Shown piece by piece: positions 1 through 5,421 of a DNA stretch of 5,421 nucleotides (positions are counted from its first letter, which is position 1; every line of letters begins with the position of its first letter). The position numbers and the translations under genes were made by a program. Under the pieces are notes generated by a model. That model saw only the letters and a program-made list of their open reading frames with translations. It was not told the origin of the DNA and searched no databases. The stretch is from Balneolales bacterium. Its GTDB lineage: Bacteria; Bacteroidota; Rhodothermia; Balneolales; Natronogracilivirgulaceae. The stretch lies in contig SLLW01000087.1 in assembly GCA_007133875.1 (NCBI GenBank), positions 1 to 5,421 of the forward strand. Reading direction: 5' to 3'.

Positions 1-1368
1 CCGTATAAACAGTATGAACTGACCTATTGCCGGAAGGAGGTCATCGAAAAGATCATCTCGCAGGTGTACGAGCAAAAAAATGAATTTCTGGAACTGCTCG
101 ATGAGATTGATTACGAGGAACCCGATACCAGGGAGGAGGAAAAGATCGATGAGGCTGAGCTTGATGCGGAGATCAACCAGAGCATGCTCAACTCTCTCGT
201 GGAAGGTATGCTGGTGGAGGCGGTTCGCCGCGATGTCAGTGATATTCACATTATACCGGGAACCGGAAACAAAACGGATATCCTGTTCCGGGTGGACGGC
301 AAGCTTCAGCTCTGGTACTCACAGGGCAATCTGAAACCCGAAGCCCTCTCTGCGGTGGTCAAGGATAAAAGCCGGAATGTCGACCGCTTTGAACGGGATT
401 CGACCCAGGATGGATTTATCCAGCGCCGTGTGGATGGAACCAATATCCGTTACCGGGTCTCCATTATGCCGATTGTGGGCGAGGAGTTTGACCGCAAGTT
501 TGAGTCGATCGTTATCCGGATCCTGGATGACCGGAAGGTGATCACCGACCTCAACAAACTCGGCCTCCAGGAGAAAGCCTATGAGGACTTTTACAAAGCT
601 ATCCACAAACCGTCCGGTATCGTCATTATAACCGGGCCAACGGGCAGTGGTAAATCAACGACCCTGGTTGCGGCTTTGTATACGGTGGTCGACCCCACCG
701 TAAATGTACTTACTGTTGAAGAGCCGGTTGAGTATCTGATCAGGGGGGTGCGTCAGCTCAAAATCTCCGAAAGCATGACCTTTGACAATGCGATGCGGGG
801 AATTCTGCGTCACGATCCCGATATTGTGCTTGTGGGGGAGATCCGGGATCTTCTCACCGCCGAAATCGCTATCAAACTGGCCAATACCGGACACCTGACC
901 TTCTCCACACTTCACACCAACGATGCCCCCAGCGCTGTTGCCCGGCTGTTCAAAATGGGGGTGGAACCGTTTCTGATTGCAAATGCCATCAATCTGGTCA
1001 TGGCCCAGCGGCTGGTCCGCAGATTGTGTCAGAACTGCAAGCAGCCGATCGAAGATCTGAATCCGGAGTTGCCGCGAAATCTTGGGTTCACCAACGAAGA
1101 GATCGCACAAACGACTTTCTATAAACCGGTAGGATGTGATAAATGCAATAACGGATTCAAAGGCCGGGTGGCCATTCACGAGGCACTATACTTTGATAAG
1201 AATATAAAAAACATCATTTTCGCTTCAGGGTCCGATATCGATGAAGACCGGATTCGTGAGCAGGCTCATAAGAACGGGATGCTTAGCCTGCGCGCATCCG
1301 GAAGGGAGCGGATCAAGGCAGGAATCACCACCATTGATGAAATCGTTGCCACGACACTCGAAGATTAA
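1..1368 (+). CDS. pilB: PilB/GspE-family assembly ATPase, 5'-partial
   Basis: This is a cytoplasmic hexameric ATPase of the type II secretion / type IV pilus superfamily, which powers addition of pilin subunits at the inner membrane. The frame is open from base 1, so the gene starts upstream; the visible 455 residues lack roughly the first 100-150 residues of a usual PilB/GspE. A GTG at base 64 is only an internal codon. Counting from base 1, the protein shows an SDIH motif at residues 80-83, Walker A GPTGSGKS at 212-219, an Asp box TVEEPVEY at 238-245, Walker B DPDIVLVGEIRD at 272-283, and a His box TGHLTFSTLHT at 296-306. Cysteine pairs at 343/346 and 379/382 match the zinc-binding tetracysteine motif typical of assembly ATPases and absent from PilT. 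An acidic linker precedes the N2 domain, where the usual R-x-P-Q-D-G loop reads STQDGF. All catalytic motifs look intact. The pilB symbol is a family-level call, favoured over gspE by the PilT-like partner downstream; GspE of a secretion system remains possible. Confidence 0.95.
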   Translation, partial: PYKQYELTYCRKEVIEKIISQVYEQKNEFLELLDEIDYEEPDTREEEKIDEAELDAEINQSMLNSLVEGMLVEAVRRDVSDIHIIPGTGNKTDILFRVDGKLQLWYSQGNLKPEALSAVVKDKSRNVDRFERDSTQDGFIQRRVDGTNIRYRVSIMPIVGEEFDRKFESIVIRILDDRKVITDLNKLGLQEKAYEDFYKAIHKPSGIVIITGPTGSGKSTTLVAALYTVVDPTVNVLTVEEPVEYLIRGVRQLKISESMTFDNAMRGILRHDPDIVLVGEIRDLLTAEIAIKLANTGHLTFSTLHTNDAPSAVARLFKMGVEPFLIANAINLVMAQRLVRRLCQNCKQPIEDLNPELPRNLGFTNEEIAQTTFYKPVGCDKCNNGFKGRVAIHEALYFDKNIKNIIFASGSDIDEDRIREQAHKNGMLSLRASGRERIKAGITTIDEIVATTLED

Positions 1369-1381
1369 AAGGTAGCGATAA

Positions 1382-1404
1382 ATATTAAAATTGCTTAATA
1401 TAAT
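1382..1404 (+). promoter_or_regulatory. A/T inverted repeat overlapping a TATAAT box
   Basis: In the 75-base gap after the first ATPase gene, ATATTAA (1382-1388) and TTAATAT (1395-1401) form a perfect 7-bp inverted repeat around a 6-base centre. A TATAAT hexamer (1399-1404) overlaps the right arm. This could be an operator over an internal promoter for the downstream genes. No good -35 element lies 16-18 bases upstream, and the Bacteroidota consensus (TTTG / TAnnTTTG) is not evident. As RNA, an all-A/T stem would be weak, and no U-tract follows, so it is not a convincing terminator. Chance occurrence in an A/T-rich gap is quite possible. Confidence 0.25.
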
Positions 1405-1443
1405 ACTGCGGCATTGTCTTTCCAAACCTATTGGGTGTAAGCA

Positions 1444-1926
1444 ATGAATGATTACTCGGATCTTTTTTTTACGATGGCTTCCATCGTTATTTTTTCTTTT
1501 CTGCTGATGCAGTCCAATCAGGCGATATTTCACAATGATGTCGTGCAGGTGCATCATGAGTATGAAAAAACGGCGGTATCCATTGCGCAATCCTTGATCG
1601 ATGAAGCCCGCAGAAAAACGTTTGATGAATCGCTGCAGGGAAACGGCACGGTGAATGTCCCCGGTGATTTCAGGCAGAATCTGGGTGCGCCGGAAAATAT
1701 GGAGCGAGCGGATTTTTCGGTTTTTGACCATTACCACGGCTACCAGGAGACCATAATGACGGATCTCGGGGCATATGAACTTGATGCAACGGTTACCTAT
1801 GTGAGCAGTGAACCGCCGTATGTAGAAGTGACCGGCCCGACCATAATTAAACGATTGGAAGTGAATGTCCGAAGCATTCAGTCAGACCGCAATGTGAGGC
1901 TTCGCTATTTAAAAACGCATTATTGA
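1444..1926 (+). CDS. membrane-anchored pilin-like protein (hypothetical)
   Basis: This 160-residue protein is not assignable to a named family. It has one hydrophobic segment at about residues 8-23, followed by a helical, charged stretch (about 30-60) and then a beta-rich C-terminal part (about 110-155). That is the overall plan of a type IV pilin or minor pseudopilin: an N-terminal anchor/helix with a periplasmic head. A DHYHGY motif at residues 95-100 resembles a motif I associate with small pilin-like proteins of Bacteroidota-type genomes (recollection, not searched). There is no class III prepilin signal: no Gly/Ala just before the hydrophobic stretch and no Glu at +5. ATG 1444 is the natural start since the anchor begins immediately after it; no clear Shine-Dalgarno precedes it. 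Its place between a PilB-like ATPase and other pilus genes supports a minor-pilin or filament-priming role (inference). A plain inner-membrane accessory protein is the alternative. Confidence 0.8.
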   Translation: MNDYSDLFFTMASIVIFSFLLMQSNQAIFHNDVVQVHHEYEKTAVSIAQSLIDEARRKTFDESLQGNGTVNVPGDFRQNLGAPENMERADFSVFDHYHGYQETIMTDLGAYELDATVTYVSSEPPYVEVTGPTIIKRLEVNVRSIQSDRNVRLRYLKTHY

Positions 1927-1939
1927 CGAATTGGTCGAA

Positions 1940-1966
1940 TTTGATCGGTTTTCCATAACGATCAAA
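1940..1966 (+). promoter_or_regulatory. leader hairpin running into the Shine-Dalgarno of the sensor gene
   Basis: TTTGATCG (1940-1947) and CGATCAAA (1959-1966) are perfect 8-bp complements with an 11-base loop. The hairpin begins 14 bases after the stop codon of the pilin-like gene, and its 3' arm covers the first three bases of the AAAGGAG Shine-Dalgarno at 1964-1970. In mRNA this could occlude ribosome binding and tune translation of the cyclic-nucleotide-binding protein. As DNA, the same dyad (TTTGATCG, 11-base spacer, CGATCAAA) could be an operator. It is not followed by a U-tract, so it is unlikely to be an intrinsic terminator. Confidence 0.4.
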
Positions 1967-1970
1967 GGAG
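1964..1970 (+). promoter_or_regulatory. strong Shine-Dalgarno facing an ATA codon
   Basis: AAAGGAG is the best Shine-Dalgarno match at any gene start in the window. The next in-frame ATG (2000) is 29 bases away and the GTG (1994) 23 bases away, both too far for normal spacing. The codon at ideal distance (8-base spacer) is ATA at 1979-1981, in frame with the sensor gene. Either a rare ATA start is used, or an ATG has mutated to ATA or been misread, or this match is coincidental and initiation is elsewhere. Confidence 0.4.
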
Positions 1971-1999
1971 ATCCACCTATACGCAAAACAGCAGTGAAC

Positions 2000-2506
2000 A
2001 TGGAAAACAGTATCCCAAACCTGATGCAGCATGATCGCATTCAATACATTCTCAATAACATTCCTGCGTTACTGAGAAAATTTTCGCCGGAGGATCTTCG
2101 TGGATTCCTGTTGTCCGGAGAGCTGGTGCTGTATGACCGGGATCAGATTATTTTGAAAGAAAGTTCAGACCGCATGGACGAAGCCTGGCTTATAACCGAT
2201 GGCAGGGTGTCGATCTGGAAAGACGGAGTTGAAGTGGCACAGCAGGTCCCCGGAGATTTTATCGGGGAAACGTTTCTCTTCAGTAAGGGTACCCGAAGTG
2301 CCACGGTTAAATCAGATACGGAAGTAGCCATGCTCCGCTTTGAACGTGACAATGTCCTGCAGTTTTTCCGAAACAGGCCGGAGCGTGTTTTTAAGATATT
2401 TATCATGAACCTGCTCGAGATTCAACAGCAAAAAATTACATCCATGAACAATCAGGTTTCCAGACTGAAGAAAAAACTGCTGGAAAACCAACCGGAAAGT
2501 GAATAA
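2000..2506 (+). CDS. CRP-like cyclic-nucleotide-binding protein lacking a DNA-binding domain
   Basis: From ATG 2000 this is 168 residues. It has a short helical N-terminus, a cNMP-binding beta-roll (about residues 35-120), a C-helix and a charged coiled-coil tail (about 140-165). The phosphate-binding cassette GDFIGETFLF...TRSATV (about residues 85-103) closely resembles E. coli CRP, GDFIGELGLF...ERSAWV, and keeps the Gly-Glu and Arg-Ser that hold the cyclic phosphate and ribose. The protein ends after the coiled coil, with no helix-turn-helix, so it should act by protein contact, not as a transcription factor. In a pilus gene cluster it may transmit cAMP or another cyclic nucleotide to an ATPase (inference). 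The start is uncertain: the frame opens at TTG 1931, but that extension contains the hairpin and two ATA codons and looks non-coding; ATA 1979 sits ideally behind a Shine-Dalgarno and would add seven residues. The stop overlaps the next ATG (TAATG), implying translational coupling. Confidence 0.88.
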   Translation: MENSIPNLMQHDRIQYILNNIPALLRKFSPEDLRGFLLSGELVLYDRDQIILKESSDRMDEAWLITDGRVSIWKDGVEVAQQVPGDFIGETFLFSKGTRSATVKSDTEVAMLRFERDNVLQFFRNRPERVFKIFIMNLLEIQQQKITSMNNQVSRLKKKLLENQPESE

Positions 2507-3063
2507 TGAATATCGGCTACATAGCCAGTACAATTATTGCAGGTATTTTCCTGATATCACTTATCGCGCTGAACCTTAGGGTTTCCCAGAACAGCGGCGA
2601 ACAGACGCTCTATATCATGGCGAAAATTCAGAACGAGTTGGTAGTGGATATGTTCAAGCACGATCTGCGGTCTATGGGGTATCGTATTGACAGCGGCTCA
2701 CCCATTGTAGCAGCCACCACAGACAGCCTGAAGTTCCAGGTTCATTTCGAGGGAAATGAAAATCCGACGGAGATTGGATGGAAGTTTGATTCCGATTCCG
2801 GTTCTTCCAACGCAAACTCCAACACCCGGTCGCTCTACCGTATGGTAAACGGGGAAGAAGAGCGGATCAGCTCTGTGGTTTCCCGGTTTGAGCTGGAATA
2901 TCTGAATGCTGACCGGGAAGTGCTGAACCCGGTTATGATTCCCGTCTCACAAATCCATCAGATTCGGCTCACACTTGTCACCGAAAGTACCGAGGGGTAT
3001 GGAAACGAGAAATTTGGACGGTCATTCTGGACCGGAGAGCTATCACCACACAATCTGAATTAA
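2506..3063 (+). CDS. PilW/GspJ-like minor pseudopilin
   Basis: This 185-residue protein starts at the ATG that overlaps the preceding stop by one base. A hydrophobic anchor fills residues 4-24. It is followed by a helix containing LVVDMFKHDLRSMGYRI (about 45-61), which resembles the 'dlR.aGy' segment of PilW/GspJ proteins. After this come beta segments (about 74-93), an LYRMVNGEEERISS stretch (110-123), then VVSRFELEYLN (124-134) and IRLTLVT (153-159). This order (LxF strand, LYR, 'v..F.l.Y', terminal strand) fits the PilW/GspJ head domain by eye. Such proteins form part of the tip complex that starts pilus or pseudopilus assembly. No canonical cleavage motif is present: after Gly4 the sequence is YIAST, with Thr rather than Glu at +5. 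So either a non-standard peptidase site is used or the anchor is not processed. The PilW-like call is moderately supported; the membrane-anchored head topology is clear. Confidence 0.85.
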   Translation: MNIGYIASTIIAGIFLISLIALNLRVSQNSGEQTLYIMAKIQNELVVDMFKHDLRSMGYRIDSGSPIVAATTDSLKFQVHFEGNENPTEIGWKFDSDSGSSNANSNTRSLYRMVNGEEERISSVVSRFELEYLNADREVLNPVMIPVSQIHQIRLTLVTESTEGYGNEKFGRSFWTGELSPHNLN

Positions 3064-3078
3064 AAGCAGGCAAATGAC

Positions 3079-3083
3079 AGAGG
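3079..3083 (+). promoter_or_regulatory. ribosome binding site of the PilX-like gene
   Basis: AGAGG lies seven bases before ATG 3091 and fixes that start. It is the only conventionally spaced Shine-Dalgarno among the gene starts visible here. Confidence 0.5.
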
Positions 3084-3090
3084 TCACGGA

Positions 3091-4134
3091 ATGGGAAGAG
3101 CGTTACTAATTACATGTTTGGGGTCATTTATCATTCTCGGGATGGTCCAGCAGGCGGTGCAGCAACGTCAGCTGACCATGACGGAGGGGAATGTGGAAAC
3201 ATTTTCCATCAGCCATGCACAAAATGCGACCAATAGCGGACTGGAACTGGGGCTTCAGCGGATATTTCATGACGACAACTGGGAGGATTACGGGAACCCG
3301 TGGGTATTTCCCATCGATGATATGGATGTCCAGGTCTGGGTCGACAGCAACAGTGATTACCCGGAGGTGGTGCCGCCCAACTACTACCGGATCCGATCGG
3401 AATACCAGGTGGGCAGCCGTACCCTGCTGTCGTTTGCATACCTGAAAGATGATGTTATCACACCCCCGGTACATGGCGCTGTTGGCTACTATGGCGATGA
3501 CGAAGAGGCCCGGATATATATGACCGGAAATGCCGATATCTATGGGCACGACACCAATCCGTCCTCCCATCCTGTTGCCGGGGATGGCCCGGGGCCTCAT
3601 CTTCCCGCAATCACTTCAGAAATAGAAGAGGACATATTGATCGAACAAAAAGGGAACTCAAGTTATCAGGGGGAACCGGATTATGTGCAACAGGAGCTCG
3701 ATGGCCATGAACTCAATGAGCGGGTAGCTATGTATGAGCAGCAAAAGGATCCCTATTATAATCCGGCCGATCTGGGGACACCCGAAAATCCGAAAATCAC
3801 GGTTCTTGAAGAGAATGAAAAATTAACAGAAAACACCAATGCCGCTGGCATACTTATTGTAAAGGAAGGTGCAACGCTGGAACTGAGGGGTACCTTCTCG
3901 TTTGAAGGCCTGGTCATTGTCCAGGGGACCCTCGATATCAAGGGAAATGTCAAGATTTTTGGAGCTATGATGTTTACAGACAATGCCCTTCTGGAAATCG
4001 AAGATGAGCAGGAAGGGGATTTTTCAGGAAATACCGAAATTTATTACAGCAGTGAGGCTCTCCGAAACATAAACAATTTTCTATCCCACAGGTTCGATGG
4101 TACAGGCCTGGTTGTGGACCGCATTTTTTACTGA
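3091..4134 (+). CDS. PilX-like pilus assembly protein with C-terminal beta-helix
   Basis: This 347-residue protein has an N-terminal anchor at about residues 4-19, then a helix with AQNATNSGLELGLQRI (about 43-58). That matches the 'A..A..aGl..al' helix that follows the anchor in PilX-type minor pilins. A beta segment MTGNADIYGHDTN (144-156) and a glycine-spaced strand array at about 235-318 (GILIVKEGATLELRG, then FEGLVIVQGTLDIKG and IFGAMMFTDNALLEI) look like stacked rungs of a parallel beta-helix, as in the C-terminal domain of many PilX-like proteins and reminiscent of bactofilin. The head should be periplasmic or at the filament tip. There is no prepilin cleavage motif with Glu5. The start is fixed by the Shine-Dalgarno and the position of the anchor. 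The gene sits 27 bases after the PilW-like gene, repeating the PilW-PilX pairing of type IV pilus operons. Residues 125-230 are low in hydrophobics and rich in Pro, Gly and acidic residues, and may be a linker. The function beyond filament tip or priming is unknown. Confidence 0.85.
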   Translation: MGRALLITCLGSFIILGMVQQAVQQRQLTMTEGNVETFSISHAQNATNSGLELGLQRIFHDDNWEDYGNPWVFPIDDMDVQVWVDSNSDYPEVVPPNYYRIRSEYQVGSRTLLSFAYLKDDVITPPVHGAVGYYGDDEEARIYMTGNADIYGHDTNPSSHPVAGDGPGPHLPAITSEIEEDILIEQKGNSSYQGEPDYVQQELDGHELNERVAMYEQQKDPYYNPADLGTPENPKITVLEENEKLTENTNAAGILIVKEGATLELRGTFSFEGLVIVQGTLDIKGNVKIFGAMMFTDNALLEIEDEQEGDFSGNTEIYYSSEALRNINNFLSHRFDGTGLVVDRIFY

Positions 4135-4164
4135 ACCCGATTATTGTAATGGATACCGTTTTAT

Positions 4165-5400
4165 ATGGAAACAGTGCAGGATACGCAGCAATACCTTGAA
4201 CAATTCAAACCGGAACTCGAACAGATCCCATCTCATTTGCATGGTACGGATCGGCTGACATGGCTTTCCGATTTGCTCTCAAGATCATCCCGGGAGAGCA
4301 GAGAGGGCCTCAGTGCGGTTTTGGAAGGACATCTGATCAAAATGGAGCGTTATGAGGCATCCGATATTGATATGGGGGGAGACGGTTGCGGCGGCAAGGT
4401 ATGGTTTCGCATTCACGGCCAGAAAACGCCGTACAGGGACTCACCTGAGTATTCACTGCTCGAAACGGATCTGCTCCTTCTGAACCTGGTCAACCATGAG
4501 CAGATGGCGTACCTGATGAAGCATCGCAATCTCGATTTTTCTCATGTGATTCCAAGCAATGACGGCCAGCCACGGCGGTTCCGGGCCGACCTCTACTTCG
4601 ATTTGGATCACCTGGCCCTGAACATGCGCCGGATTGACACCGAGATCCGCCCGTTCAAGTCACTTCAGCTGCATCCGGAAGTGGCCAAGACCCTCAGCCT
4701 GAAGTATCTGAAATATGGCCTGAACCTGGTCACCGGAATTACCGGCTCCGGAAAATCATCAACCCTGGACACCATTATCGATGCCAACAACCGCTCGGTT
4801 GAGAGCCAGATTGTTGTGATCGCCTCGCCGGTCGAGTTGGTCCACAAGCCGATAAAAAGCATTGTCCGCCACCGCGAAGTGGGAAGGGATGTGCCGACAT
4901 TCCGGGATGGCACGGTACAGGCGATGCGTCAGGATCCCGACATCATCGTCATCGGTGAGTTGCGGGATGATGAGACCATTATTGCCGCACTGGAGGTGAC
5001 CGATTCCGGCCACAAAACCTTTTCAACGCTCCATACCGCATCCGCCATGGAGAGTATCGACCGGATCATAGGGGAAGTCCCGGTCCGGGAACAGGAACGG
5101 GTACGCAACCGCCTGGCCGATGTCATCACCTGTGTGATCAGCCAGAAGCTGGTTCCTACCCTGGACGGCAAACGTGTGCTCGCCAAAGAGGTGATGCTCG
5201 CCACGCCATCCGTCAAAGCGGCTATCCGGAATAACAATATTTCGGAAATCTATCAGATGCTGGCCGAAGGTTCACAGTATGGCATGCATACACTGGAGCA
5301 GGACCTCAAACGGCTGGTTGTTGATCACAAGATCTCGATTGATGAGGCTCTGAACTTTGCCAACAACAAAAAACGCCTGAAAGACCTGTTCAGGAGTTAA
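4165..5400 (+). CDS. pilT: divergent PilT-family ATPase
   Basis: This 411-residue cytoplasmic RecA-like hexameric ATPase belongs to the PilT/PilU branch, which drives pilus retraction. It carries ASDID at residues 65-69 (usually ASDLH), Walker A GITGSGKS at 191-198, REVGRD at 237-242, Walker B DPDIIVIGELRD at 257-268, a His box SGHKTFSTLHT at 281-291, and the PilT C-terminal segment YGMHTLEQDL at 372-381. There is no tetracysteine zinc site, as expected for PilT. Three features are odd. The Asp box reads VVIASPVEL (217-225) where PilT has TIEDPIEF, so both leading acids are lost. The AIRNLIRE retraction motif reads AIRN then NNISEIY (353-363), about four residues shorter. About 50 extra residues precede the usual N-terminus. 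ATG 4165 is the first start after the upstream stop (30-base gap), with no clear Shine-Dalgarno. It could be a retraction motor, a PilU-like accessory or a regulatory paralogue. The pilT symbol is family-level only. Confidence 0.92.
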   Translation: METVQDTQQYLEQFKPELEQIPSHLHGTDRLTWLSDLLSRSSRESREGLSAVLEGHLIKMERYEASDIDMGGDGCGGKVWFRIHGQKTPYRDSPEYSLLETDLLLLNLVNHEQMAYLMKHRNLDFSHVIPSNDGQPRRFRADLYFDLDHLALNMRRIDTEIRPFKSLQLHPEVAKTLSLKYLKYGLNLVTGITGSGKSSTLDTIIDANNRSVESQIVVIASPVELVHKPIKSIVRHREVGRDVPTFRDGTVQAMRQDPDIIVIGELRDDETIIAALEVTDSGHKTFSTLHTASAMESIDRIIGEVPVREQERVRNRLADVITCVISQKLVPTLDGKRVLAKEVMLATPSVKAAIRNNNISEIYQMLAEGSQYGMHTLEQDLKRLVVDHKISIDEALNFANNKKRLKDLFRS

Positions 5401-5421
5401 CCCAAACATCAAACAGGAAAA

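Noticed and set aside
34..66. Perfect Shine-Dalgarno-like AAGGAGGT at 34-41 ahead of GTG 64 as the start of the first ATPase gene
   Set aside because: The spacing to GTG is 22 bases, the frame is open back to base 1, and the residues before GTG continue the helical N1 domain expected in PilB/GspE. It is most likely internal coding sequence (Arg-Lys-Glu-Val).
655..1737. Long antisense open frames across the first ATPase gene and the pilin-like gene
   Set aside because: They lie opposite well-supported coding sequence, show no recognisable domain or start context, and are shadows of the + strand codons.
1940..1966. Leader hairpin as an intrinsic terminator
   Set aside because: The stem is only moderately G/C-rich, the loop is 11 bases, and it is followed by a purine-rich Shine-Dalgarno rather than a U-tract.
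1931..1999. TTG 1931 as the start of the cyclic-nucleotide-binding gene
   Set aside because: It has no Shine-Dalgarno; the added 23 residues have no family match and include the hairpin and two ATA codons. It is kept as an alternative, not as the main call.
3074..3109. Eleven-codon open frame ATG 3074 to TAA 3109 upstream of and overlapping the PilX-like start
   Set aside because: It is very short, has no ribosome site of its own, and simply spans the Shine-Dalgarno of the real gene.
3091..3125. Lipoprotein signal (LITC at residues 6-9) in the PilX-like protein
   Set aside because: Thr at -1 does not fit the lipobox, and the Cys is only nine residues from the start, with the hydrophobic segment continuing after it.
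3124..3600. Antisense open frame of 158 codons inside the PilX-like gene
   Set aside because: It is a shadow frame with no motif and no ribosome site; the + strand protein has a coherent anchor, helix and beta-helix plan.
5401..5421. Possible Shine-Dalgarno (AGGAAAA) of a further gene at the right edge
   Set aside because: The window ends before any start codon, so it cannot be supported.

Overview
The window holds six co-directional, tightly packed genes, all on the + strand. They look like part of one type IV pilus / type II secretion-like operon that continues past both ends of the window. In order they are: a PilB/GspE-family assembly ATPase (5' end cut off by the window), a small membrane-anchored pilin-like protein, a CRP-like cyclic-nucleotide-binding protein with no DNA-binding domain, a PilW/GspJ-like pseudopilin, a PilX-like protein with a C-terminal beta-helix, and a divergent PilT-family ATPase.

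The organism is probably a Gram-negative bacterium of the Bacteroidota/Balneolota (FCB) group. This is an inference from the moderate G+C content by eye, the irregular Shine-Dalgarno use, and the style of the pilin-like proteins: a short N-terminal membrane anchor, no classical prepilin motif, and a 'DHYHGY' motif in the first one. No single gene proves it.

Layout: bases 1-1368 are the extension-type ATPase. Bases 1369-1443 are the largest gap and hold an A/T-only inverted repeat overlapping a TATAAT box. Bases 1444-1926 are pilin-like protein 1. Bases 1927-1999 form a leader with a perfect 8-bp hairpin whose 3' arm runs into a strong Shine-Dalgarno; oddly, that Shine-Dalgarno is correctly spaced from an ATA codon rather than from a normal start. 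The sensor gene ends at 2506 and overlaps the PilW-like gene by one base (TAATG). The PilX-like gene (3091-4134) and the PilT-like gene (4165-5400) follow with gaps of about 30 bases. No convincing intrinsic terminator, tRNA, rRNA, CRISPR array or mobile element was seen.

Working model (inference): the first ATPase powers assembly of a periplasmic or surface filament, and the three membrane-anchored proteins form or prime its tip. The PilT-like ATPase would disassemble it or modulate the first ATPase. The CRP-like protein may tie filament activity to a cyclic nucleotide without acting on transcription. The most unusual points are that standalone sensor and its leader, the lost Asp-box acids and LIRE segment in the PilT-like ATPase, and the lack of canonical class III signal peptides in all three pilin-like proteins.
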